64,000 nucleotides of DNA from Saccharum officinarum (Eukaryota > Streptophyta > Magnoliopsida > Poales > Poaceae), in assembly GCA_020631735.1 (NCBI GenBank), contig CM036188.1:19465388-19529387 (forward strand). Direction: 5' to 3'. Shown here one piece after another: positions 23,801 through 35,200 of the stretch (its first letter is position 1; each line of letters opens with the position of its first letter). The notes under the pieces are model-generated. The model worked only from the letters and a program-made list of their open reading frames with translations. It searched no databases and was not told the DNA's origin. A program made the position numbers and the translations under genes.

Positions 23801-24351
23801 TTACACTTATCTGTGGCTATATGTGAGATTTGTCTTCTTTATTTCACATATGGTGTATGTCTGGTTTTGTCCTTAAAACCGGGTGTGACAGAATTAGAGT
23901 GCAAAAAATAAATTTTAGGAAATTTCACCTTCCTCACCCTCCTCCCGTTCGTCCTCTTTGTTGTCTCCTTCAATAACTTGGCAACTTCCTCCTCTAGAGC
24001 AATCAGGGAACTAAAATCCTCTAACCTTCTGGTTCCTCTTGCTGCACCTTCTCCTCCTTTGGGTCATCACATTTCACATCTGAGACAGCAGCTACATGAT
24101 AACGAAATCAGCATAAAAAAGTTTGAAATGCCACAAATAATCAAGAAATGCAGTCCTCTCGCAGCATAATTAATCAGGAAATGCAGTCCACAAACAATCG
24201 GAGAGTAGAAGCAAGTCGATGGTGGAAATGAAATCCTCTCACCTTTCAGTTCGTCTTGCTGCACCTTGTCCTCCTTTGATGCCCCCGTGGCCTTGCGAGA
24301 CGCTATCCTCCGGCTCGTCCGGGTAGCTAGGGTCGGCACCACCTCACCCAT
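14877..24351 (-). CDS. Unidentified gene with repeated phase-1 exons, intron invaded by an LTR element
   Basis: Four minus-strand exons fit together. E1 is 24243-24351, opening at ATG and reading TRTSRRIASRKATGASKEDK then VQQDELK. E2 is 24026-24091, ending KCDDPKEEKVQQEEPE. E4 is 15042-15158, with CNDPNVDEVVLDIEEKS. E5 is 14877-14948, with IEDLVVWRRVYIFESIPP. All four end in phase 1 before GT donors (GTGAGA, GTTAGA, GTTCGA, GTCTCC). E2, E4 and E5 also start in phase 1 after AG, so each is a symmetric module. E1 and E2 share the KEDKVQQDE / KEEKVQQEE motif and the GAGGATTT following the donor. E2 and E4 share AAV..VK.C.DP. The basic SRRIASRK patch could bind nucleic acid. The family is not recognised. 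The element at 15224-23890 lies between E2 and E4. Missing exons and the true 3' end are unknown. Confidence 0.45.
15224..18567 (+). repeat. 5' LTR of family C element
   Basis: This is 3344 bp. A GC-rich leader occupies about 15490-16170. A canonical ctataaaa box lies at 15842-15849. The conserved LTR module occupies about 17650-18045, including the palindrome CTGTTATAACAG (17986-17997) and the abutting CCGTGCTCACGG (17998-18009). Confidence 0.96.
15842..15849 (+). promoter_or_regulatory. LTR TATA box
   Basis: The sequence ctataaaa sits in a GC-rich context about 620 bp into the LTR. It is repeated at 21166-21173 in the 3' LTR. It marks the probable U3/R boundary about 30 bp downstream. Confidence 0.7.
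18568..20546 (+). pseudogene. Internal region of family C element with Ty3/gypsy pol debris
   Basis: After the primer site, no gag or complete pol is found. Around 19866-20054 a frame reads GCVLMQEEKYSTLF, a scrambled counterpart of the RNase H segment [18 protein letters not shown] in the chromovirus at 46.7 kb. About 260 bp later the sequence still encodes an ADALS motif like the ADALSR that ends that RNase H domain. The region is therefore a shrunken, mutated descendant of a chromovirus pol. It keeps a second polypurine-like tract (ttaaggggggtag, 19547-19559) in the middle and the true one at its end. This is expected for an element that depends on proteins supplied by a relative. Confidence 0.75.
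20509..20546 (+). promoter_or_regulatory. Stem-loop plus polypurine tract of family C element
   Basis: A perfect stem-loop GAATCTCGGGACGAGATTC (8-bp stem, 3-nt loop, 20509-20527) directly precedes the purine tract ttaaggggggtag that primes plus-strand DNA. The same stem-loop lies beside the polypurine tract of the family A element and of the chromovirus. Confidence 0.7.
20547..23890 (+). repeat. 3' LTR of family C element
   Basis: The length is the same as the 5' LTR. A few compensating indels were seen (for example an extra cttctc-type unit in the GC-rich leader). It ends in GTGACA and is followed by the target duplication GAATT. Confidence 0.96.
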
Positions 24352-25688
24352 CTAAAGCACCTTAGCCCAATACAAGTTGCCCTGAAGCCTTTCATTTACA
24401 ATTTAACATTATCCAGCTTGACCCACTGAAAAGGAATCACAGAGCTGCAGGAATAAAAAAAGGAAATTTATCACAATTTTGACATTGGTCAGACTAATGA
24501 TGCCTACTTCAACTTGCTCTGAACAGAAAAAGGCTGCTGCTGCTGCTTTTTGTTACAAGATTAATGACAAAATAATATCCGACAATAGCCACTGGACCAA
24601 ATAAGATCATTATCAGGAGCACTACCCAGCATAATAAAATATAGGCAATGCCATAGGTTCTATTTAACTTTGACTGAGATCCTTAATTATAAACACCAAT
24701 GTGATTTTTGTATAATGCCCGTGCTAACGTTACGGCTACATTAAGTCCAAAATTAACTTAATCCTATGCCACATTTGGTATACATTTTCTCAAAGTATAC
24801 ATTTTCAAAGTCAAGAAAAAAGCATATCAGGGAACACAATATCTAGTACTGAAGATATAGAGCATTTTCATGGCAAGGGTAAACACCACTTAAAATACGA
24901 AGTATATGGCCCAATAGAATGTTGAGATCAAACATTTATCATCGCCCAATAGGGCAAGCCAAAACAAGCAGCTTCTGAAGTCATTTTCCATATCCGAATG
25001 GTTCTCTCCTAAGATGAGCTAACAAGGAAAATGTTGTGCTTTTCACTGCCCATCATCACAGGTAAAGAGTAGTCTAAACTTTTGCTCCCATAGTTGTGGA
25101 TCTTGTGATCTAAACCGCCCATCACCAAACTGAGATGGCCTCCTTTTTCTGGCAATACTGGTAATGAAAGTGAAACCATTGGTTTCAATCCAACAGAAAG
25201 AGAATGTAGGCAAGACACTTTGCAAACACCTGCAAAGAGAAAGCAAAAATTAAGTACATAATAAAGTTACCTCTCCTTTCCAGAACCATCAGCACTTCCT
25301 GAGAGTAGATAGTGTGTCTCGCTACCACGAACAGCAAACCATGAAGGAAAAACAGTCAACAAAGTGTAGCAATAGGCTTCACAAAGGAGAAAAGAAACCA
25401 GCCTTCAGGATAAGAAATATCTATCTAATACTGTGTATCTGCAACCTGTGAGTTACCAACTAAAACAATTCAAGGAATGAATGAAATAACAATAATATAT
25501 GACGAGCTCCAGATGAATCTGAAAATGTTAAACCTATGAATCTTAAAAGTATGTCAAAAACAAGCGTACACAGCATGCATTTGAGCACAAGTTCCAGGCC
25601 ACAACTATGCTCTCCAAAGGTTTCTTAAGTAATGAAAATAACAGATGAGTTAAAGCAAGGCAAGGATGATGGATTGAAATGAACTAAC
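24352..25688. other. Intergenic or 3'-UTR sequence
   Basis: No firm exon is seen. A minus-strand AG followed by GTGTTTGCAAAG (about 25229) opens a frame of some 75 codons in the phase expected after the last FAX-like exon. Its sequence does not resemble the family C-terminus, so it may be untranslated. Around 24710-24735 tataatgcccgtgctaacg resembles the ends of common grass non-autonomous elements, also near 14605 and 26690. Confidence 0.35.
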
Positions 25689-26914
25689 CAGCTTGCACTT
25701 TCAAGAAGACAAGGCCGACGACCGGCCTTCTCTTTGTGATCTCAAACTTGAGATTCCCAGAGCCAACGATGCAAGGCCAAGAACAATACCGAAATGGAGA
25801 GCAGAGGTAGTTCTAGTCAACATGAAGTTGATGAAACCCCATATGGTAAGAAAGGTACCTACAGAAGATGATGCAAGTGCAAGAATAACTTTAACCCATC
25901 GCGTCAGCAGGAAATTATGTTAACAGCTAATTGACGGTACAACACATCACATGGTCTAGTGAAAACATTATTTTTGGTACATTGCAATTTGTCAGCCCTT
26001 AAGAGAATGAAACTAATTTGCATTGAAAATTTCACCAATGTAGAACATTGACATACCAAACACAATGCCCACATGATAATCCTCATACTCTGATGGCCAA
26101 TACAATCTTCCAGAGCTCTGAACACTGTTGTGATGTCCTTGATCTGAGTTTGGGGAGTTCCAAGCTGCCATAACCAAATATTCCTGTCCCTCATGACTAA
26201 CCTTCGTAGCTATCACGCTCAGGTCCTTCTGCGCTTTGTCTACCTGTATCTTCAATCTCTCAGAGGCTTCCAGCAAGGCCTCCCTCATCGTCTCGGAGTA
26301 GGCATCATACGCCTGCACTGACAGGTCCAGCATCTGCAGGGCGTCAGCCTTCCTGAGCCTTCCAAGCTTCCTGAGCCTCGTCGGGCTTTATCTCCGTGTT
26401 GCTGTTATCCTTGTCATCGTCCACCTCTCGACCCTCCTGGATCTAGCACGAGGATATATAGATAAATTAAGCACCAGCACTCAGCGACTAAATCATGAAA
26501 TTCACCGTAATAAAGTGAACAAAACATTGCGATGAACGCAGTAATTGAAATCAGCATCACCATCCAGAAAAGTGAAATGAAGCACCTGGATCAACATTTT
26601 TTTGCCAAAATGATTGTGGCAGCATATACAAAAATAGGAGAAACTACTAATAATCAGTTGGTGTAAGGCATTATCCGTTTAATGCCCATGCTAATGCCAC
26701 AATTTTGGTATTAGCATGTATGGCCATGAAAGACATTATCCATTTATCTGTGTATCATCTAGTTAACATGAACACATAAATTAAAATCCTAACGGGTTTA
26801 CATTCTGCAATGCCATTACCTTTGCTGAAAACATCTTTTTTCTTCGTGTTGTAGGCTGGGTCTTCACCAGTCCCTCATGTCTTTGAAACATTTGAGCCCC
26901 GGTGAAACAGGATC
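25689..26914 (-). pseudogene. FATTY ACID EXPORT (FAX, TMEM14 domain)-like gene, frameshifted
   Basis: Three minus-strand exons are visible. Exon C (26820-26914, GCAG acceptor, GTAATG donor) encodes a basic segment (RHEGLVKTQPTTRRKK), as in a plastid transit peptide. Exon A (26057-26436, donor GTATGT) encodes DEAQEAWK, then the amphipathic helix EALLEASERLKIQVDKAQKD, then SEYEDYHVGIVFG, the start of the TMEM14 domain. Exon B (25689-25858) encodes two membrane-type helices with FINFMLTRTTSALHFGIVLG, LASLALGISSLRSQREG and, in another frame, FLKVQA. Known FAX proteins of this type move fatty acids across the plastid inner envelope and have this helical N-terminus plus four helices. Two breaks are seen: one extra base near 26355 (after EAWKAQ) and another near 25705 (stop before FLKVQA). 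The phase from exon C to exon A also does not fit. Either this is a pseudogene or the assembly has small errors. Confidence 0.7.
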
Positions 26915-27689
26915 CTGCAAAAGACAAGCAATCATATAAATATAGATCCTCTGTATGATATTAATATACAACCTAACAAGTACCCTATTACTATAATTAC
27001 CATGTATGATATTCATAGTATGATTTTCTCCTAAAGAACTAACCTTGTTCTGTCCCAACCTCATAAGCTAGTAAGGAGAAAGGGGTATTTCAGTATCAAT
27101 GCCTTGCTTCTCTGCACCAACCAAAAGCTACTTCAATATGTGACAGGAGAAAAGTGCCATAGTATCAAAATAGCATTACCAATGAGGAAAATTACGCTAT
27201 AAACAAGTTATAATTATTGCCGATGCAAGCTTCATAAAACAAGAGAAAGATGTAGTAAATCTTCACGTATAACTGATAGGTATATATTTGGACAATGGAG
27301 ATTTGCAGAGTGTTCTATAGTTCGAGCAGATTCTTCTTTTACCATGCCATAAATTGTAAAAGTTGTTAAAAAATATCCAAGATCGATCTAGTACCTTTTG
27401 TACACATATCAAATGAAACAGGGCATGTTTTAAGAAATAGGGCTGAGGCATTGGTTTTCAGCTACAATATTATGTGACGTAAGAATATTAACAGGTGCAT
27501 CAACATCACCACACTGATCTCTGCCAGTATCACAACAAAAATTAGAACTATATATAACTGACTGAAATGAATCCAATCAGTCAAATCAGTGCCCCAAAAC
27601 AATACAGAAGGCAACCTGACCATTGCGTATCCAGTCCACACAAACAAAGCACCATCCGCTTGACGCATTGAAACCCAGCGCCACCAAGC

Positions 27690-27930
27690 ATCAATGGCTC
27701 AGCCATGAACCTGTACCTGCAACAACAACACGAAACCCCACGAGGGTGGCACCATAAAACACCCGCCAAAAACCCCCGCAAATCCTAAACCTACAGCTCA
27801 GATCGAAGGGCTGATCGAGAACTGAATTGAGAGCAACGTGAGAGTCGAGCCTAAGCTAGGGTTTCACGTGAATCGAGAAGGGGGTGGAGCAGTTACCTTT
27901 GGCAATCTAGGGTGGCGGAGGGGTCTTGAC
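27690..27930 (-). other. Candidate 5' UTR intron and first coding exon (possibly of the FAX-like gene)
   Basis: On the minus strand CCAAAG followed by GTAACT (27897/27896) is a good donor, and TTGTTGTTGCAG (ending at 27717) is a good acceptor 180 bp later. The exon after it opens at 27716 with an ATG at 27706 (MAEPLMLGGAGFQCVKRMV). This is the layout of a grass 5'-UTR intron. Its distance and strand suit the start of the FAX-like gene, whose next clear exon is at 26914. The open frame is short and I cannot verify the connection. Confidence 0.35.
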
Positions 27931-28680
27931 GATGAGGTGGCGACCGTGGTTCGATGATGAGGAAGTTGTCATCCACCTGTTCTTCAACTCCTGCTCGTGG
28001 TTGTTGCCATTGGAGGCCGCCTACCGCATCTGCGTCACTCATGCTCTGTCTCCGCGGGGGATCGAGCCATGGAGGTGGGGATCCAAAGGGCGTGGTGTCC
28101 CATGGTCTCGTGGTTTGTCAATACTGCATAGATAAGTGTGGGGGATCGGAGAGCAGGATGGGGATGGGTGGCAGCACGAATGGGGAGGGGATGTCTGATG
28201 GGCGGCGTGGTCAGGGGCGAGGCTCAAGTTGGCGGGTCCGGGCGGCGGCAGCGGCTGGTCTGACCGCGTGAGGCGCATGGCGAAGGAAAGAAAAAAAATT
28301 AATTATTTTTCCGGACGGAGGAGGGAGTTGAACCCTGGTTGTTGCACACGGGGATGCCTGTGTGGGGGTTGAGGGCGCATGGGGGAGGGCACGGGGTGAG
28401 AAGTGGGGTGAGAAGCCTAGCTTCCCACATCCAATCGTGGCCATCGGTTTTGGTGTAGGTGTTTTATTAGCCCTTGATTTTAATGAAAGTGAATTCTTGT
28501 GTGCAATTTTTTGGGTGCACAATGATTGAAGAATCTCAGGTGGGGAGATTTTATTGGGTGGACTAAGTATAATTTAAGTGTTCCATTATAGTAGAGATAG
28601 ATAGATTCTCTCCTACTGCTATATTTAGGAGGTAACTAGCAAACATGCCCGTGCTTTGCAACGGGATTCAATACGTAGTG
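27920..28680. other. Promoter-proximal GC-rich block and transposon-like end
   Basis: The block 27930-28280 is GC-rich with several overlapping open frames and no recognised domain. It probably belongs to the promoter side of the minus-strand gene. At 28650-28672 atgcccgtgctttgcaacggg resembles the widespread termini of grass non-autonomous elements. I could not find the partner end. Confidence 0.35.
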
Positions 28681-28888
28681 AGTTGTAGCATGGGTCACGA
28701 GTTCGAGTCAAAAATTAAATTAACTTAGTGGTAAAAATCTTTTTTTTTCTTAAGAAGTCAAATATTAAAATGGTTGTGATCTCTTGTTTATTGTTTGTCT
28801 TTACTCTTATTATATTTATTGGAACATAAAAAACCAGGTGGAGAAAACAATGAAAACAAAATCAGAAAAGGTTAGCTAGTGTCAAAAA

Positions 28889-29357
28889 GGAAAAGTCTAC
28901 TTGACTCCCCAACTATGGGGGTGGTCTAGTTTACCCCTCAACTATGAAACGGTCTAATTTACCCTCTGAACTTTGCAAAATCGGCCAAATCATCCTTCGA
29001 GCAGTTTTGAACGGTGGTTTTACTACAGTAACAACTTTGTACTAAAGCATACTATATTATATATTCACTGTGTATATCTACTCATGTGGAGTCCAATAAA
29101 ATTGGATTTTTTATTTTATAATTTTTTTATGATTTACTATGATTTTTCAAAGATTCAGACGAAATAAATAAAAAGAAAAGGACAAAACCACTATTACTGT
29201 AGCAAAACCGTTGTTACTGTAGCAACCACCGTCCAAAACAGCTCAAGGGGGTGATTCGGCCGGTTTTGCAAAGTTCAGGGGGTAAATTAGACCGTTTCAT
29301 AGTTGAGGGGGTAAACTAGACCACCCCCAATAGTTGGGGGTCAAGTAGACTTTTTCC
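28889..29357. mobile_element. MULE-type MITE with long inverted repeats
   Basis: This is a 469-bp element. Its two ends form inverted repeats of about 140 bp (ggaaaagtctacttga... on the left; the reverse complement of the right end reads the same, with scattered changes). The direct repeat gtgtcaaaa(a) flanks both sides (28879-28888 and 29358-29367), giving a 9-10-bp target duplication. Long terminal repeats plus that duplication size indicate the Mutator superfamily. It has no coding capacity. Transcripts would form a long hairpin. Confidence 0.88.
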
Positions 29358-29514
29358 GTGTCAAAAACATCCACGAGAAAAAAAAAATCTAAGCATACTC
29401 GAATCCAAGTAGAAAATAGTCGTGACAAAAATTGGAATTACTCTAGAAAATAGCCACGGAAAAAAATCAGAACATATTTGCAGCCAAGTGAAAAACGCCT
29501 CAATTGATTGTAAA

Positions 29515-30651
29515 CACTAGTGCAGGACCGAGGAACAATACCAGTTGGGAAATCCCCTTTATTCCTGGTTGCCCAACCGGGACTAAAGGCCCTCCTTTAG
29601 TCCCAGTTCCCAGAACCAGGACTGAAAGTGAATCTTCAATCCCGGTTTCTACTACCAACCGGGACTAAATGTGCCCCTAGGCATTGTACAGATGCTGGCA
29701 CATTTAGTCCTGATTGGTATTTCCAACTGGTACTAAATGTTTTTTTTTCATTTTTCGTTTTTATTTTATGGTTTCTTTTCAATTCAATTTTTTTATTTCA
29801 ATTAGTTTTTTATATACGAATTCTACGCTGCTAATATAGGCACGTACGTATAAGGATCCATTCGAGCATTATACATAAATAACTCACTAAAATATATGAA
29901 ACTGAATATATACAAATATTACAAAGAATGAGGTTGTGCATACATATGGAATATGTACATAATAAGTCACAAAAACCTTGTACAACTCATGTCCTTGGGA
30001 TGTCTTGTGCAACCCTAATAATCTTCCATCATCATTTTCCTACTAGGTATTAATTCTTTAGGGTCACAGTAGTACGCGCCCTTGAAATCTATGACTTGTT
30101 GCAAAAGAAATCCAGTTGAATTGATTTGATCTGTTCACCTCACAGGACGTTACGCTTCTTCCAATCAATCTTCAATTCCAATGAAAGGACAAGTATATAT
30201 ATGTATATATATATATATAAACACAATGGTAACAAATAAATTGTGTATATTTTTTACGTACTTCGAGGATCTATTTTGGAGTTTTCCTTGAGTACTTCAT
30301 GAGGAACTCGCAAACGTAGTATTCACATAAGTTTTTCTCTGATCCCTGTTGTAGACACCACTTTACGAGAAAAGATTCATCATCAACCTATGAAGCATGG
30401 TAATAATGAATTGAACTAAATAAAGATGCAGTGACCTACCTAGGTAGTACTTATTGGGTATTGGGCTATATTTAGAGGTACTTGCCAATTACCATAACCA
30501 TGATTCTTAGTGACCTAAAAAAATGAAGTTATATCATTAAAGTGGCATAAGAGTGTATATAGTGTGTGTGAGACCAAAATTACCACCGGAGTATATTGAC
30601 AATTTCTTGGTACTCTTCTCGAGGTTTTGACGCTGAGTCAAAGATTTTTAC
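29515..30651 (-). mobile_element. 3' part of a CACTA transposon with C48-protease-like ORF end
   Basis: The left end begins cactagtgcaggaccg, a CACTA terminus. It is followed by subterminal repeats of the aaccgggactaaa type in both orientations (29575-29740). Further right on the minus strand, exon pieces read KIFDSASKPREEYQEIV, then SEKNLCEYYVCEFLMKYS and DFKGAYYCDPKELIPSRK. These are the recurrent C-terminal parts of the Ulp1/C48-like second ORF carried by many grass CACTA elements. The catalytic-type cysteine in CEYYVCEF is retained, but stops interrupt the frame (for example before the NSTGFLLQQV segment). The element is cut at 30651 by the family A LTR. Its other end is not seen in this window. 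Confidence 0.8.
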
Positions 30652-32260
30652 TGTCACACCTAGTTTCTAAAGAACAAAATCAGGCTAATCATATGTGTGC
30701 CCAAAAAGTCCACACATATGTCAGAATGAAAAAGTATTAGAAACAATGTTATTATATAACGTATACATAGTTATATTAACACTTACATCAGAGTATCATG
30801 GAATGGTGACTAAACTTCAGGCTGCATTCTTCTCAGGGACGGCTGACTGGTGGCTCCATATGCCAAGCACTTCTGAAAGACTTCTGGAAACTCCACTACA
30901 CCTTCATCCTTCTTCTAAGTAGCACCTTACTACACACTGGAGTGTGGTGGAAATAGCAAGAGTGAGTCCATGTCGAACTCAACAAATATAACATGGGGTT
31001 CATGAGGCTCAAAAAGGATGACACTGGTTTACTGCATTTAGCTTTTAATTATCATAGTTTTATCATATGAGTAGCATCAGGTTTTCATTTATCCCACAAT
31101 AAACATATGATCAATGTAAAGATGAATAATGAATAGCAAAAACACATTTATAGTCATTAGTGATCATCTATTCCGTAAGGGTCCAAGGCCACTCATGATC
31201 GTGAGCACGGCTGTTATAATAGTTTTACACTCTGCAGAGGTTGTACACTTTCACTGTGAGTCGTGATTTACCCTTTCGCCTGAGGTGATCTGCCTCTTGA
31301 CCCACTACCAAGGAAGGTCAGCAGGGTTCACTATGAAGTATTTCAAAGGTTCGTCTAACAAGTTAGGGCCATTAGATTCACTCGGCAAACAGATGTAGAG
31401 CCCCTCTTCCAAATGGCACAATGACGTACAGCCTATACACATAAGGACAGAGGCCGCACTATACCTGATTCGTCAAGTCATTCTTACGCCATGAAGATTA
31501 CCACTAACAAGCTAAAAAAGGTCCTCATACTTGACTAAAGCCAGAGCCATATAGCCCTCACAGTTGTACTGTAAGTCCCGGATGTTTGCTTACAGATGAG
31601 TCCTTGTGGAGAGAAACTAGAGCACCAAGAAAAATAGCATCATGCTCTAGCCCTCTTTAAACAGTAATCAAAATGTCATATTTTAGTGTTGTTGCATATT
31701 CCATTAATCATATTACAAGATTATAGTTTATGCTCAGCGCTAGCAAAAGCTACCCAATGCAAAATCCCATAGGTGACAAGGTATAGATCAAAAACTAGAA
31801 AAATCCTTAATGGCAATTCAATACAGACACATGCAATATGATTTTATGTGATTAAAGTGAATAGGACAACAAGAAAATCCCATGTTATACTTGCCTTTTC
31901 CAAAGTCTAGCTACTCCGTCCCTTCAACTGCTATCTTCTAGTCTCAAGTCCTTTTGCTTCGACTATCGGTCCTCAGCTCCTTATCTTCAGCACTAATTAA
32001 TCATGCTTCTTCTACTCGTAGCAACCAAGCAGAACAGACAACAAACACAACTAAGAACAAACATCAAACAAAGGAGATACTTTGAAAGAGAACGTACTAA
32101 ACAATACGGTACGTTGCTACAATCACTAGAGCGCAAGAACGACTAAGAATGGAGCTACTGTTACCGAGGACACATATATCGAGATTGACAACATTACTAA
32201 AGAAGACAAACTATACACTTGATCTATTTTGGTTAATGAATTAAGGTGATAGACATTTTA

Positions 32261-35200
32261 GGGGGTGTTTGGTTGGAGGAGTTAAAGTTTAACAAACAAT
32301 GTAGCACTTTCGTCTTATTTGACAAAAAATTTCTAATCTTGGACTAATTAGGCTTAATAGATTTATCTCATAAATTACTCCTAATCTGTTGTAACACCCT
32401 AAAATTTGCTTTTTTGGAAATAGAGCTATAATGAGTTAATTTTCAATTTTTGTGCTCATGAAAACAAAGGGAAATAATATTTTTCACTAAATTGAAATTT
32501 ATCATAAGGTGTAGCAACATTGTTGTGCATACATGCTGATGCATTTGTGTTTTGTATTGTTTGGTTTTGACCAAAGATCAAAATAAATTCAAGTTGTTCT
32601 TTCAAAATGCGTTTAGGTCGATTTTCCTTCTTTGATATACATATATTATTTTTCTACAATCAAATTTCTTGTTTCTCATCCGTCAATCAACATCTACAAA
32701 CTTCTCGGAAATTTTTCTGACTTTTTCTGTAGCTTGTTTCCACTTGTCTGTGAGCATAGTCTAATTTTTAGATGCTTTAAATATCTGATCATGAGCTCCA
32801 AATACTTTATTTGGATTCCTCATGTTCTATAATGTCTCTGCAAAATTTCCCTGAATTTTCAGAGCTTTCGGAGTATTTTTCGCGGCTTAAATAATAATTC
32901 TGGACTTTTCTAGAATTATTTTATCCATGAAAATAATTAATTCCAAAAATAATAAATCTCTCATTTTCCCGAACGCTCAAAGCCCATGTGTAATAATCTT
33001 AATAAATCTCAAAGGCCCATACATTTGTTTACTAATGGGCTTTAATAATTAATTAGGCCTATTAGTAAAGACGGAGGGTGCAACATCAACTAGTACCATA
33101 TTGCTAGTTGATGTGAAGATGAGGAGTTTTCTCCCAATAAGTATGAACTTATCCCTTGGGCAAAGCACACCAAAACTACCATAAGAGGAGCCCCTAGTTT
33201 GGGAAATCTCTCGTGTAGTGAATTATATTTTTCTCCTCTTTCTCTCGCCGTCGCCGTCGCCGTCGCGCTACCTAGCCCGGCCATACTCTCCTCGGCAACA
33301 AGTAACTCCGCCACCGTCCCTGTATTCTTGGAAAATAAACCCGCAGTCCAAAACATGTTTATAGATTTTGTTTTCTTCATTTGAAAGCGTATTTTGTTTC
33401 GGTTAAGAATGAATTACGTTTTCAGCTATTTACAGAATTGCCACTGATTTTGTTTTAGCCATAACTTTCCGTTTTAACTCTGATTTGATCCGTTCAACTT
33501 GCGTTAGGTTCGTAATTTTATAATCTACATGTTAATACTACTGTTAAGTAGGTTTTCAACTTTTAAAATTTGTGATTAGATTTACTCTATTATTTTAATA
33601 GAGGAAATCTTGTTTATTTCATATCTTCTATGTTTCAACTCCGTTTTGAGCCATTCAAGTTGCGTTAGATTCATAGCAATGAGATCTACGCATTTGTAAT
33701 AGTGTTTATCATGTCACTAATATTGGAATTTCATGGTTTGAATCATATCTTAAATAACAATTATGCAACTAGGTTTTGTAAATAAAATATGATTTGTTTT
33801 ACTTTAGTTTTATAATTTGAATCTAAATTTGACTTAAATTATAATCTCTATAAAATATCTTATATATGTTTTTATACCATTAAGATACATGAAGCTAATA
33901 GTTTTATGATTAAATCTATCGGTAGTTGTATCTTTTCAACTTTAGCTCCGATTAGCGTGCTTTTCGCGACTTTGTGTTTGTAGCGATGCGTAGAATCATG
34001 TTTCAAACTCTTTTACTTATTTTTGTATGATTGGTGTACTGTTCTAATATAGATCTATTGTTTGCTTCATGTATAATTGTATGGATGCTTGTGTGGTGCT
34101 ATATGGTTCAGTCAATCGGTGAGGTTTACGTGGTGATTAAGAAGCTATTCTCTGAAGACTAGAAGCTGAGAATTGGAAGCAGAAGATTGAAAGTTGAATA
34201 CTAAAGGCTTTCGAGCATATTGCTTTAGGGGAAAAGCAAGTTAAGGCAAGTATAGCATGGGACTATCCTTGTTACCTATTCACTTTAATTCACTTAATTC
34301 ATCATGCATGTGTTTCCTTGTTAAGGATGCCTTAGTATTGATCTTGTTCCTTGAATCCTATGGTTATAGCATTGGGTAGTTTGCTAGTGCTCACATAAAC
34401 AATGATCTTGTAATTTAATTAATGATATATGCAATAACACTAAAAGATGATTTTTAGCAACAAAGAACAAGAGGGCTAGAGTTTTCTCTAGATTCCTCTC
34501 CATAAGGACTTATCTATAAGCGAACATCCGGGACTTAGAGTACAGCTATGAGGGCTACATGGCTCTGACTTTAGTCATATAAGAGGACCTTTTCTAGCTT
34601 GTTAGTGGTTACCTTTATGGCACAAGAGGGGTGTGTTCCGGGTTGGGTGTAGTGCGGCCTCTGTCCCTATGTGTATAGGCTGCGTGTTATTGTGCCATAC
34701 GGAAGGAGGCTCTACATTTACAGGCCACGAAACCTAGCAGTCCTAACTTGTTAGACGAACCTTGGAAAGACTTCATAGTGAAACTTATCTGTTCAATGGG
34801 AAGTCATGACCTTGGACTTTTGGGGATCACGACTCATAGTGAAAGTATACAACCTCTGCAGAGTGTAAAACTGATATATCAGCCGTGCTCACGGTCATGA
34901 GCGGCCTTGGACCCTTATGAAATAGAGATCACTAATAATTTACTTGTTCTTGCTATTTATTATTCTCTTTACATGATCATATGTTTATTATGGGAATATC
35001 ACCTACTTGTTGCTACTCAATTGCTTAAAACATGATCAACTAAAAGCTACATGCAGTTAAACCCGTGTCATGCCTTTTGAGCCTCTTGAACCCCATGTTA
35101 TGCCTGTTGAGTTTGACATGGACTCACTCTTGCTATTTCCCACATCTCAGGAAGGGTACCAGATTGCTAGATTCTAGAATTGTTAGGCTTGTGATCAACC

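Larger units (their letters stand above)
15224..23890 (+). mobile_element. Young non-autonomous LTR retrotransposon, family C
   Basis: Two 3344-bp LTRs (15224-18567 and 20547-23890, TGTAACACCC...GGGTGTGACA) flank only 1979 bp of internal sequence. The 5-bp target duplication GAATT is intact at 15219-15223 and 23891-23895. A degenerate initiator-Met primer site (tggtatcggagca, 18571-18583) and a polypurine tract (ttaaggggggtag, 20531-20543) are present. Reading the LTRs side by side I noticed roughly 12-15 differences, so insertion is recent. The internal region has only pol debris and no usable frame, so it must have been copied in trans. The polypurine tract and LTR start are nearly the same as those of the chromovirus at 42-48.7 kb, which suggests a helper of that type. 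It lies in an intron of the gene described above, in antisense orientation. Confidence 0.95.
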
